64,000 bases of DNA from positions 124,001 to 188,000 of the forward strand of contig SVLJ01000004.1 of NCBI GenBank assembly GCA_015067995.1, read 5' to 3'. Each line of letters begins with the position of its first letter. Positions within the stretch are counted from its first letter, which is position 1. A model generated the notes under the pieces. It was not told the DNA's origin and ran no database searches. It worked only from the letters and a program-made list of their open reading frames with translations. The stretch is from Oscillospiraceae bacterium. GTDB taxonomy: Bacteria; Bacillota; Clostridia; Oscillospirales; Oscillospiraceae. Shown here one piece after another: positions 45,121 through 53,058 of this stretch. Position numbers and translations under genes: made by a program.

Positions 45121-45957
45121 TCAGCTGCCGCTTTGGATTCGGTCGTCCAACCGATCCATTAGACGGGCAATACCAAAGCCGCCCACGCAGCAGACAGTGG
45201 AAATCAGGATCTCTGCGAGTCCTTCATAGGAAACAGGGACGATTACCAGGGTGGAAGCCAACACCACGCCCAGGATCCCATGGAATGCCAACGCATGGTA
45301 GCGCCTGAACAGCCAGTTGACGAACCTTGCCATCAGCAGAACGGACAATACCACTCCGGGAACAATGGCCGCCAATATGGGAATGTTCAGCTCCGTCATG
45401 GCGTTCAGTACCGGCTCATACAGGCCAAGTGCCATCAAAACAGAGGATGTGGTCATGCCGGGAATGATGGTTCCCATTCCAAATAAAACGCCGCTGAACA
45501 CATACCAGCCAAACCCGGGCGTTACATGCCGGGACACACCGTGCCCCACCAGCCACAGGACGGTAAACATCACAAAAAAGCAGCCAGCCAGCGCCATCCA
45601 TGCGCCGCAGCTCCTGCCTTCTCTTCCAGCCTCACGGAACAGCTGCGGCACCGTACCAAGAATCAAGCCAATGAAGAGCCATACCGCCACAGCATCCGAC
45701 AGCGCAAAAAGTACGGATAGGCCTCTGGCAAAGAGCAGAAAACCCATGCCCATGCCAAGTCCCAGCGCCGGAAGCATCCGCCAGTATTTTGGAAGCGCCT
45801 TCCTCGGTGATATCAGCATCTCCATGCAGGGCTGATAAATCCCAAATACCACAGCAAGAACACCCCCGGAAACACCGGGCAGAATGGCACCGCCGCCGAT
45901 GAGAAACCCACAGAGAAAATCTCTCAATATTCGAATCCAGGAAAATGTTCTCTGCAT
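45121..45957 (-). CDS. DUF368 membrane protein (PopT-type undecaprenyl phosphate translocase)
   Basis: 278 residues with eight or so hydrophobic segments. The N-terminal GGGAILPGVSGGVLAVVFGIY and its internal repeat GMGTIIPGMTTSSVLMALGLYE are the family signature (two PG-S/T-G turns). DUF368 proteins have been shown to recycle undecaprenyl phosphate across the membrane in other bacteria, supplying the carrier for cell-wall synthesis. Assignment to that role here is from family membership. The LCP and LtaS-like proteins elsewhere in the window are part of the same envelope chemistry. Confidence 0.88.
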   Translation of the reverse strand: MQRTFSWIRILRDFLCGFLIGGGAILPGVSGGVLAVVFGIYQPCMEMLISPRKALPKYWRMLPALGLGMGMGFLLFARGLSVLFALSDAVAVWLFIGLILGTVPQLFREAGREGRSCGAWMALAGCFFVMFTVLWLVGHGVSRHVTPGFGWYVFSGVLFGMGTIIPGMTTSSVLMALGLYEPVLNAMTELNIPILAAIVPGVVLSVLLMARFVNWLFRRYHALAFHGILGVVLASTLVIVPVSYEGLAEILISTVCCVGGFGIARLMDRLDDRIQSGS

Positions 45958-46043
45958 ACTTCGTTCCTTCCACCGGTCTTCCGGGCATTGGGGTATCCCC
46001 GCTTATATTAGCAGTTCTTTTTCGAAACTGCAATGAAAAACTG

Positions 46044-46080
46044 CAAAAAAGCAGAACCGCTGCAGGCTCCTGCAGCGGTC
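46044..46080 (-). terminator. Terminator of the VOC gene
   Basis: The stem ACCGCTGCAGG/CCTGCAGCGGT with a short loop is followed on the minus strand by TCTGCTTTTTT. Confidence 0.8.
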
Positions 46081-46088
46081 CGCTGTGC

Positions 46089-46457
46089 TCATTTGCGTAC
46101 GGGAATGATCTCGATCCAATATCCATCGGGATCTGCAATGAAGTAGATTCCCATTTTCGGATTCTCGAAGCAAATACACCCCATGGCCTCGTGTCTGGCA
46201 TGGGCAGCGGCAAAGTCCTCTGCCTGCAGTGCCAGATGAAATTCACACTCGCCCAGATCATATTTCTGGGGATGATCCCGCAGCCAGGTCAGCTCCAACT
46301 GAAAACCGGATTTCCCGTCTCCGAGGAACACCAGCACATAGCTTCCGTCCTCCGCTTCCTTTCTCCGTACCGGCTCCAGCCCCAGCGCTTCCTGATAGAA
46401 CCGCAGTGAAGCCTCAAGATCCGTTACATTGAAGTTAAAGTGATTGAATGTCAGCAT
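46089..46457 (-). CDS. Glyoxalase/VOC superfamily protein (lactoylglutathione lyase-like)
   Basis: 122 residues, two beta-alpha-beta-beta-beta units. LTFNHFNFNVTDLEASLRFY opens the first and FHLALQAEDFAAAHARHE the second, with FIADPDGYWIEII at the end. The metal ligands of glyoxalase I appear to be present: His in the first strand, Glu in FQLEL, His in FHLAL and Glu in WIEII. The pattern matches lactoylglutathione lyase, but VOC substrates vary. Confidence 0.85.
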   Translation of the reverse strand: MLTFNHFNFNVTDLEASLRFYQEALGLEPVRRKEAEDGSYVLVFLGDGKSGFQLELTWLRDHPQKYDLGECEFHLALQAEDFAAAHARHEAMGCICFENPKMGIYFIADPDGYWIEIIPVRK

Positions 46458-46523
46458 GGTGTGTTCCTCCCCGTTTCGTTTGGGATATCATACCACAGCA
46501 CCCTCTGCCGCGGCAAGACTTAA

Positions 46524-47042
46524 TCAGGCAAACAGCTCGTTGAAGGCCTTCACGACCTCGTCCTTGGGATCCATGCAGATCATCATCACGGTGTTGCCGT
46601 GGGTGATGATCTCGGCGCTCTTCTCCCAGGTCTCAATGGTAGCAGGATAGAAAGCACCACCATCGATCTGAGCAGCAATACGAGCCTTGAAGATCTCCTC
46701 CACCTTTGCCAGATCATCAGCATTTGCAACCTCAACCAGTGCCACCTCTGCAGCGACGGCAGAGATCATGGGCATAGCCACAATGCACTGCTTCAGATTC
46801 AGAGCAGAGAGGCCGGCATAGAATGCGTCCAGGGTCTCGCCCTCCATCACACCCATCATGGGCATATTCTCGTTCATAAAGGTGCTTTCATAGAAAGCCT
46901 GCAGATCAACGCTCTTGACCTCTTCCACCTTGCTCTCGGAGCCGGAAGCATCCGCAGAACCGGAAGCAGCATCCTTGCCACCGCAGGCAGCCAGAGCAAA
47001 CACCAGGGACAGAACCAGAATCATAGAAATCAGCTTTTTCAT
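46524..47042 (-). CDS. DUF4358 lipoprotein
   Basis: 172 residues. A signal peptide MKKLISMILVLSLVFALAAC ends in the lipobox LAAC (Cys at residue 20), so the protein should be lipid-anchored on the outer face of the membrane. A linker rich in Ser, Gly and Asp follows, then a DUF4358 domain (about 45-172). The function is unknown. GGAGG lies upstream of the ATG at 47040-47042. A possible ECF-type promoter is found upstream. Confidence 0.82.
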   Translation of the reverse strand: MKKLISMILVLSLVFALAACGGKDAASGSADASGSESKVEEVKSVDLQAFYESTFMNENMPMMGVMEGETLDAFYAGLSALNLKQCIVAMPMISAVAAEVALVEVANADDLAKVEEIFKARIAAQIDGGAFYPATIETWEKSAEIITHGNTVMMICMDPKDEVVKAFNELFA

Positions 47043-47112
47043 TGTATTGTACTCCTCCAAATTATTATGTTATTTCTTTCAAAATCGCCGGCTTTCCTGC
47101 CAGCCTTCGATA

Positions 47113-47141
47113 CAGACGTTGGTTCCTGCAAAAAAGTTCCC
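47113..47141 (-). promoter_or_regulatory. Candidate ECF sigma promoter of the DUF4358 lipoprotein gene
   Basis: On the minus strand GGGAAC (47136-47141), a 17-bp spacer and CGTCTG (47113-47118). This resembles the GGAAC ... CGTC pattern used by extracytoplasmic-function sigma factors. No sigma-A-type promoter is evident in this interval. Confidence 0.5.
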
Positions 47142-47182
47142 GCTTTTTCAAAAATTTTTGCAATTTTTTTGAAGAACACCGT

Positions 47183-47689
47183 TCACTGCGGAATGGGCAG
47201 GTCCGCCACCGTGATTCCCCGCCGCAGCGCATATTGAATGGTATTGCGCGTACCACCGGAGCTTCCGTCATAAGCAGCGATCAGCAGCGAAGCGTGATCC
47301 ACCAGATAGCGGTTGCGCCGCTGCATACATCCCGGCGTATACTGCGCGGAAACCACTGTTTCGTAGTCGCAGGCTTCCACCAGCGCACGGTATCTCCGCA
47401 CTGCCTCAGCCGGCCAGTTATCCGGCTGCGTTGGACACGGAATCACTGCCTCCACCGTCACATCCGGCTTTCGTGCCCGCAGCGCCAACACACACTCGCA
47501 GAAATAAAAATCACACCCCATGGCCATTCCGCACAGGAAATGGCGATAGCCCTCTTCATAGGCGATCTCCACCGCATCAGCGATGCGCTGTTTCAGCGCC
47601 ACGCAGCGGCGATCCTCTTCCCGCATACCCCAGGGCAGCTTGGCAGGACGATGCCCTGTAAAGCTGCAGGCAGATTGTCTTCCTCTCAT
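47183..47689 (-). CDS. SLOG-fold (DUF1273, YpsA-like) protein
   Basis: 168 residues. FTGHRPAKLPWG near the N-terminus is the family signature, followed by GYRHFLCGMAMGCDFYFCEC (about 47-66) and, near the C-terminus, YDGSSGGTRNTIQYA (about 140-154), the glycine-rich nucleotide-binding turn. SLOG-fold proteins bind nucleotides or nucleic acid; YpsA relatives are linked to cell division, while others occur with defence genes. The gene has a strong promoter whose spacer contains a LexA-like box. It is divergent from the HD-domain gene. Confidence 0.85.
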   Translation of the reverse strand: MRGRQSACSFTGHRPAKLPWGMREEDRRCVALKQRIADAVEIAYEEGYRHFLCGMAMGCDFYFCECVLALRARKPDVTVEAVIPCPTQPDNWPAEAVRRYRALVEACDYETVVSAQYTPGCMQRRNRYLVDHASLLIAAYDGSSGGTRNTIQYALRRGITVADLPIPQ

Positions 47690-47715
47690 TCGGGCACCTC
47701 CTTACTTTCAGCGTC

Positions 47716-47744
47716 ATTATAGAACATCTGTTCTTTTTTGTAAA
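47716..47744 (-). promoter_or_regulatory. Promoter of the SLOG gene with an internal LexA-like box
   Basis: On the minus strand TTTACA (47739-47744), a 17-bp spacer and TATAAT (47716-47721). Within the spacer, 47722-47733 reads GAACATCTGTTC, matching the Gram-positive LexA/DinR pattern GAAC-N4-GTTC exactly. A repressor bound there would block RNA polymerase. Confidence 0.65.
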
Positions 47745-47769
47745 GTACTTTCCGCGAATTCCTCCGTTG

Positions 47770-47797
47770 TTGCAAATATCAGGAAATTTTGTATAAT
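47770..47797 (+). promoter_or_regulatory. Promoter of the HD-domain gene
   Basis: TTGCAA (47770-47775), a 16-bp spacer and TATAAT (47792-47797), about 34 bp before the ATG. Confidence 0.65.
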
Positions 47798-47830
47798 TGA
47801 CTGTGACAACCACACCGACGGAGGCGTCTT

Positions 47831-48406
47831 ATGGAACCAAAAGCACTTTTGCATATTCTCGCCGTAGCCGAGCGTCTGAAGGACGCCACACGCCACTGCT
47901 ATACCTCAGATGGACGACACGAGAGTGTCGCCGAGCACAGCTGGATGGCCGCTCTGATGGCGTATCTTATGAAAGATGAATTTCCCGAGGCAGATATGAA
48001 CAAGGTCATGGTGATGTGCCTGATCCATGATCTGGGCGAAGCCTTTACCGGGGATATTCCCTCCTTCCTGAAGACTGAGGCCGATGAACAGCGGGAAGAT
48101 GCGCTTCTTGCCCAATGGGTTGCCACGCTGCCGCCCACACTGTCCGCCGAAATGGCCGCACTTTATGAGGAAATGACTCAGCGCCAGACCTTGGAAGCAC
48201 GCATCTTCAAGGCCATCGACGGAATGGAGGCCGTGATCCAGCACAATGCTTCCGACCTTTCCACATGGATCCCCCACGAATACCAGCTAAACCTCACCTA
48301 CGCCGATGACAAGGTGTCCTTCTCCCCCTATCTGACGAAGCTTCGTCAGGCTATCCGGGAAGTGACACTCCAAAAGCTTTCGATATCCGACAATACACAA
48401 TCATAA
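47831..48406 (+). CDS. HD-domain phosphohydrolase (YfbR/HDDC2-like)
   Basis: 191 residues. The HD motif residues are in ESVAEHSWMAALMAYLM (His near 36) and MCLIHDLGEAFTGDI (HD near 66-67), and a late Asp in FKAIDGMEAVIQHN. This layout matches 5'-deoxynucleotidases of the YfbR/HDDC2 group, which dephosphorylate dNMPs, but substrate is inferred from the family. It has a sigma-A promoter and a bidirectional terminator. Confidence 0.85.
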   Translation: MEPKALLHILAVAERLKDATRHCYTSDGRHESVAEHSWMAALMAYLMKDEFPEADMNKVMVMCLIHDLGEAFTGDIPSFLKTEADEQREDALLAQWVATLPPTLSAEMAALYEEMTQRQTLEARIFKAIDGMEAVIQHNASDLSTWIPHEYQLNLTYADDKVSFSPYLTKLRQAIREVTLQKLSISDNTQS

Positions 48407-48445
48407 AAAACCTCCGACAGTTCAACCTGTCGGAGGTTTTTTATG
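48404..48445. terminator. Bidirectional terminator between the HD gene and lpdA
   Basis: The stem AACCTCCGACAG/CTGTCGGAGGTT with a short loop is flanked by A6 and T6, so it works for the plus-strand HD gene and for the minus-strand gcv operon. Confidence 0.9.
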
Positions 48446-48458
48446 ATCGTCAGCAGTC

Positions 48459-49850
48459 TCAACCCTTTGCTCTCGCCGCCTCAAAAGCCTCCAGAGCCTC
48501 TGTCAGCGCTTCCTCAAAGGTGGGATGAGGACGCATGGCCAGCAGAAGCTGCTGTGCAGTCATGTGATTGACCATAGCCTCCGCGAGCTGGCTGATCATA
48601 TCTGTGCTGTGCTCACACATCAGCTGAGCACCCAGAATCTCGCCGGTTTCGGCATGACCCACAATCTTCATGAAGCTGCGCCCGGTATCGGCGATGAGGG
48701 TTCTGGCATTGCCGAACATCACGCACTTGCCGGTCTTGACAGGGATTCCCTGTTCCTTGGCCTCCGCCTCGGTGATACCCACCACAGCGATCTCGGGATG
48801 GCTGTAGATGCAGCTGGGCACCACGTTCATGCTGACGTGATTCTCCAGTCCGCACAGCATGTCCACACAAGCGATACCCTGCGCGGATGCCACATGAGCC
48901 AGCTGGATTTTGGAGGACACATCGCCGATGGCATAGACACCGGGGATGCTGGTCTGGTACTTCTCATCCACGCGGATGCTCCTGCCGTTCATCTCCGGCT
49001 TCAGATCACCCACAAACAGGCCATCCAGATACGGCTTGCGGCCGATGGCGCACAGGACAGCTTCGCCCTCCGCACTCTGCTGCTCTCCCTTGGAGGTAAA
49101 GCGGACAATGAGGTTCTCCCCTTCCCGCTCCACACAATCCACCATAGAGCCGGTAAAAACCTTGACACCCTGCTTTTTCAGGATCTGAACCAGATTCTGC
49201 CCCAGCTCGCGATCCATGGTGGGCAGCAGACGATCCATACCTTCAATGATGGTCACGTCGCAGCCCAGCTCACAGTAGAAGGTGGCAAACTCCACACCGA
49301 TAACACCGCCGCCAATGATGACGATAGACTTATACAGGTGGTCGGAGCCCTCCAGCAGCTCATCGGAGGTCACAACGCCCGGCAGATCCAAGCCGGGGAT
49401 AGGCGGTCTGGCCGGCACGGAGCCGGTAGCCGCCAGAATGTTGTCTGCAGTATAGACGCTCTCCGTCCCTTCCGCATCTGTTACACAGACAGTACCGGGA
49501 GCGGTAATGGCTGCAGTACCGCGAATCAGTTCCACCTTTGCTTTCTTGAACAGCGCCTCAATGCCGCCGCTGAGCTGCTCAGAAACGCGGCGCTTATTGG
49601 CGAAGATTTCCTCCATATCGGCGCGGACGCCTTCCACATGGATGCCTGCATGGGCTCCGCCCATAGCGTCACGATAAATCTGAGAGGAATGGAGCAGCGT
49701 CTTTGTGGGAACACAGCCACGGTTCAGGCAGGTGCCGCCGGCCTGACGGTTCTCCACCACAGCAGTGCGCAAGCCCAGCTTGGCGGCTCGGAGAGCCGCC
49801 ATATAGCCACCGGGGCCGGCGCCAATGACGATCAGTTGATAATCACTCAT
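48459..49850 (-). CDS. lpdA: Dihydrolipoyl dehydrogenase (L-protein)
   Basis: 463 residues. The FAD-binding start is IVIGAGPGGYMAALRAA, the redox disulfide is GGTCLNRGCVPTK (Cys41 and Cys46), the NAD-binding site is IIGGGVIGVEFATFY (near 175-190), and the C-terminal MRPHPTFEEALTEALEA carries the catalytic His/Glu pair. It reoxidises dihydrolipoyl-H-protein with NAD+. It has no lipoyl domain of its own. It is the last gene of the glycine-cleavage operon, 14 bp after gcvPB. Confidence 0.95.
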   Translation of the reverse strand: MSDYQLIVIGAGPGGYMAALRAAKLGLRTAVVENRQAGGTCLNRGCVPTKTLLHSSQIYRDAMGGAHAGIHVEGVRADMEEIFANKRRVSEQLSGGIEALFKKAKVELIRGTAAITAPGTVCVTDAEGTESVYTADNILAATGSVPARPPIPGLDLPGVVTSDELLEGSDHLYKSIVIIGGGVIGVEFATFYCELGCDVTIIEGMDRLLPTMDRELGQNLVQILKKQGVKVFTGSMVDCVEREGENLIVRFTSKGEQQSAEGEAVLCAIGRKPYLDGLFVGDLKPEMNGRSIRVDEKYQTSIPGVYAIGDVSSKIQLAHVASAQGIACVDMLCGLENHVSMNVVPSCIYSHPEIAVVGITEAEAKEQGIPVKTGKCVMFGNARTLIADTGRSFMKIVGHAETGEILGAQLMCEHSTDMISQLAEAMVNHMTAQQLLLAMRPHPTFEEALTEALEAFEAARAKG

Positions 49851-49864
49851 ATGCGCCTCCGTTA

Positions 49865-51274
49865 TTATGCCTCTGCCTTCTGATAGCGCAAGATGGGCGT
49901 TCTGGCGGCCCGGACCTCATCCGGACGGCCGATCTGTGCATTGTGGGGTGCGTTGTGCATGAATTCGGGATCTTTGTGAGCCAACTCATACAGCTGACGG
50001 AACACATCCGCCGCCCAGTCCAGCGTCTCGCGGCTTTCCGTCTCGGTGGGCTCCAGCATCAGCGCCTCGTGGACGATCAGCGGGAAATACATTGTGGGCG
50101 GATGCATGCCGTAGTCAATGAGGGACTTGGCTACATCCAGGGCGGACACGCCGGTCTCCTTCTTGAAGCCGCTGAGATCCAGCACGAACTCATGCATGCA
50201 GGTACGGTCAAAGGCAGGCTCGAAGGTACCCTGGATCTTCCGCATCAGGTAGTTGGCGTTGAGCACCGCGTTCTTGGCGGCCTCGGGAATGCCCTCCTGA
50301 CCCAGCGTCATGATGTAGGTCAGAGCCTTCACCACCACCAGGAAATTGCCTGCGAAGCTGCGCACCTGAATACCCTCTCCGCCCATCATGGCGGACTTGG
50401 GCAGGTACGGCATCAGATGTGCCTTGCAGCCCACAGCACCTGCGCCGGGGCCACCGCCGCCGTGAGGCGTGGCGAAGGTCTTGTGCAGGTTGGAATGGAT
50501 GCAGTCAAAGCCCATATCACCGGGGCGGACAACACCCATAACGGCGTTCAGGTTTGCACCGTCGTAGTAGCACAAGCCGCCGGCCTCGTGGACCAGCCGG
50601 GTGATCTCCAGAATGTTCTCGTCGAAAATACCGACGGTGTTGGGATTGGTCAGCATCAGACCGGCGGTATCCTCGCCCAGAACCGCCTTCAGGGCTTCCA
50701 GATCCACGCAGCCATTGGGTGCGGAGGGGATATTCACCACCTGATAGCCGCACATATTGGCAGTGGCAGGATTGGTTCCGTGAGCAGAGTCGGGAACGAT
50801 GATCTTTGTACGCTTAGCGCCCTCGCCTCGCGCATCGTGATACTGCTTGATCAGCAGGATGCCGGTGAATTCGCCGTGGGCACCGGCAGCAGGCTGGAAG
50901 GTACAGGCATCCATGCCGAAAATCTCGCACAGATACTTGCTGGCAGTCTCCAGCACTTCGCGGCAGCCCTCCGTGGCATAGGCAGGAGCCAGCGGATGCA
51001 CCTGCGTAAAGCCGGGCAGCGCCGCCATCTCCTCATCGATGCGGGGATTGTACTTCATGGTACAGGAGCCCAGTGGATAGAAGCCGCAGTTGACGCCATG
51101 CACGTTCTTGTTCAGTTCGGTATAGTGACGGGAGATATCCGTCTCGCTCATTTCCGGCAGCGCAGGTGCCGTTTCACGCACCAGCTCCTCCGGCAGTGCC
51201 ACCAGCTCCACATCACAGGGAGGCAGCAAGGACAGTGCGCGTCCGGGAGCGCTCTTTTCAAAAATCAGCTTCAT
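49865..51274 (-). CDS. gcvPB: Glycine dehydrogenase (decarboxylating) subunit 2
   Basis: 469 residues, the PLP-bearing half of the split P-protein. YPLGSCTMKYNP near 68-79 and QPAAGAHGEFTG near 130 are typical, and the PLP lysine is in NLHKTFATPHGGGGPGAG (near 255-275). It decarboxylates glycine and passes the aminomethyl group to the lipoyl arm of the H-protein. Its ATG overlaps the stop of gcvPA by four bases. Confidence 0.96.
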   Translation of the reverse strand: MKLIFEKSAPGRALSLLPPCDVELVALPEELVRETAPALPEMSETDISRHYTELNKNVHGVNCGFYPLGSCTMKYNPRIDEEMAALPGFTQVHPLAPAYATEGCREVLETASKYLCEIFGMDACTFQPAAGAHGEFTGILLIKQYHDARGEGAKRTKIIVPDSAHGTNPATANMCGYQVVNIPSAPNGCVDLEALKAVLGEDTAGLMLTNPNTVGIFDENILEITRLVHEAGGLCYYDGANLNAVMGVVRPGDMGFDCIHSNLHKTFATPHGGGGPGAGAVGCKAHLMPYLPKSAMMGGEGIQVRSFAGNFLVVVKALTYIMTLGQEGIPEAAKNAVLNANYLMRKIQGTFEPAFDRTCMHEFVLDLSGFKKETGVSALDVAKSLIDYGMHPPTMYFPLIVHEALMLEPTETESRETLDWAADVFRQLYELAHKDPEFMHNAPHNAQIGRPDEVRAARTPILRYQKAEA

Positions 51275-52587
51275 CCTGCGCACACCTCCTTCACAATGGC
51301 GATGGCCCGATCCAGCTCGGACTTGGCCGCCTTCTCTGTAGCACACCACAGAACGCCGCCCTCCACGGGCAGACCGCCCAGAATACCGGCGTCCTCCAGA
51401 GCCTTCAATGCCTCGTCGGCCTTGGGCATCTCCACCACGAACTCGTCAAAGTATTCACCGACGTACTTCATGGAAATGCCGGGAATGGCCGTGAGACCGG
51501 CAGCCAGATAATGCGCCTTGGCCATGGACTGGCGTGCAGCCTCTGCCATGCCGTTGGGGCCCATGGTGGCCATATACAGGCCGGCAGTCAGGGCGCACAG
51601 GGCCTGATTGGAGCAGATGTTGCTGCTGGCCTTTTCGCGGCGGATATGCTGCTCACGGGCCTGCAGAGACAGCACGAAGGCACGCTCACCCTTGCTGTCC
51701 ACAGTCTCGCCCACAATGCGGCCGGGGAGCTTGCGCATATGCTTGGTAATGGTGGCCATATAGCCCAGATACGGGCCACCGTAGCTCACCGGCATGCCAA
51801 GAGGCTGTGCCTCGCCCACGGCGATGTCTGCACCGCAGTCGCGGGGCGTCTTGGTAATGGCCAGTGCAATGGGGTTGCAGCCCATGATATACATGGCGCC
51901 GGCAGCATGCACAGCCTCTCCCAGTGCAGCGGCATCCTCGAAGATACCGTTGAAGTTGGGCTGCTGGACATAGAAGGATGCCACGTCAGGGGTCAGCATC
52001 TCCTTCAATGCCTCCAGATCAGTCTTGCCATCCTTGGCAGGTACGATCCGCAGTTCGTCACCGGTTCCGTAGCAATAGGTACGGACGGTGTTGATGGTAT
52101 CGGGATGCGCGGCAGCAGAGATCAGCGTCACCTTGCGCTTACGGTCGCGGCACATGGCAGCAGCCTCGGCAGCGGCAGTAGCACCGTCGTACACAGATGC
52201 ATTGGATACATCCATGCCCGTCAGTTCGCAGATCATGGTCTGGTATTCGAAAATGGACTGAAGGACACCCTGGCTCATCTCAGCCTGATAGGGCGTATAG
52301 GCGGTAAGGAACTCCTCCTTGGCAGGGATGTACTTAACGATGCTGGGGATATAGTGGTCATAAGCACCGGCTCCGCGCAGGATCGTGCCGAACACCTTGT
52401 TCCTGGCAGCCATGGCGCTGACAGCGCGGCTGACCTCCAGCTCGCTCATGCCCGCGGGGATATTCAGCGGCTGATCCAGATACATCTGCTCGGGTACATC
52501 CCGATACAGCTCCCGATAGTCACTGAGCCCAACGGCCTTCAGCATCTCCTGCCGCTCCGCCGGAGTGGAAGGAATGTAGCTGCCCAT
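51271..52587 (-). CDS. gcvPA: Glycine dehydrogenase (decarboxylating) subunit 1
   Basis: 438 residues, the other half of the P-protein. YIPSTPAERQEMLKAVG at the start, FLTAYTPYQAEMSQGVLQSIFEYQTM near 113-138 and NVYDGATAAAEA-like NASVYDGATAAAEAA near 149-163 fit the family. It lies three bases after gcvH. The split P1/P2 arrangement is usual in Gram-positive bacteria. Confidence 0.95.
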   Translation of the reverse strand: MGSYIPSTPAERQEMLKAVGLSDYRELYRDVPEQMYLDQPLNIPAGMSELEVSRAVSAMAARNKVFGTILRGAGAYDHYIPSIVKYIPAKEEFLTAYTPYQAEMSQGVLQSIFEYQTMICELTGMDVSNASVYDGATAAAEAAAMCRDRKRKVTLISAAAHPDTINTVRTYCYGTGDELRIVPAKDGKTDLEALKEMLTPDVASFYVQQPNFNGIFEDAAALGEAVHAAGAMYIMGCNPIALAITKTPRDCGADIAVGEAQPLGMPVSYGGPYLGYMATITKHMRKLPGRIVGETVDSKGERAFVLSLQAREQHIRREKASSNICSNQALCALTAGLYMATMGPNGMAEAARQSMAKAHYLAAGLTAIPGISMKYVGEYFDEFVVEMPKADEALKALEDAGILGGLPVEGGVLWCATEKAAKSELDRAIAIVKEVCAG

Positions 52588-52589
52588 GA

Positions 52590-52967
52590 TTAGCCCTCCT
52601 CAGCGCAGAAAGCCTCGTAAGCGGCAGCGTCCAGCAGTTCCTCCTGATCGGTGATGTTCTCCACCTTGATGATCCATGCGTCATAAGCGCCCTGGTTCAG
52701 CTTCTCGGGAGCATCCAGCAGTTCCTCATTGACAGCGCAGATCACGCCGCTCACAGGGCAGATCAGATCGGAAACGGCCTTCACGGACTCCACGTCGCCA
52801 AAGCTCTCGCCTGCGGTGACTTCGTCACCCTCTGCGGGCAGATTGATGAACACCACATCGCCCAGTGCGTCCTGTGCGAAATCGGAAATGCCGATGACAG
52901 CCACATCGCCGTCCATCTTGACCCACTCGTGGGACTTGGAATACTTCAGTTCTGCAGGATAGTTCAT
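52590..52967 (-). CDS. gcvH: Glycine cleavage system H-protein
   Basis: 125 residues. The lipoyl lysine is K63 in [13 protein letters not shown], and [23 protein letters not shown] precedes it. The arm carries the aminomethyl group between P, T and L proteins. TGGAGGT lies before the ATG. It is between the fused T-protein gene and gcvPA. Confidence 0.96.
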   Translation of the reverse strand: MNYPAELKYSKSHEWVKMDGDVAVIGISDFAQDALGDVVFINLPAEGDEVTAGESFGDVESVKAVSDLICPVSGVICAVNEELLDAPEKLNQGAYDAWIIKVENITDQEELLDAAAYEAFCAEEG

Positions 52968-53058
52968 AATGTTACCTCCAAAATTAATAATTGATTGAGT
53001 TTATATGGAACCGGGTTTCGCACCGGGGGAAGTTCCCCTCCCCCGGCACAAAGGATTA

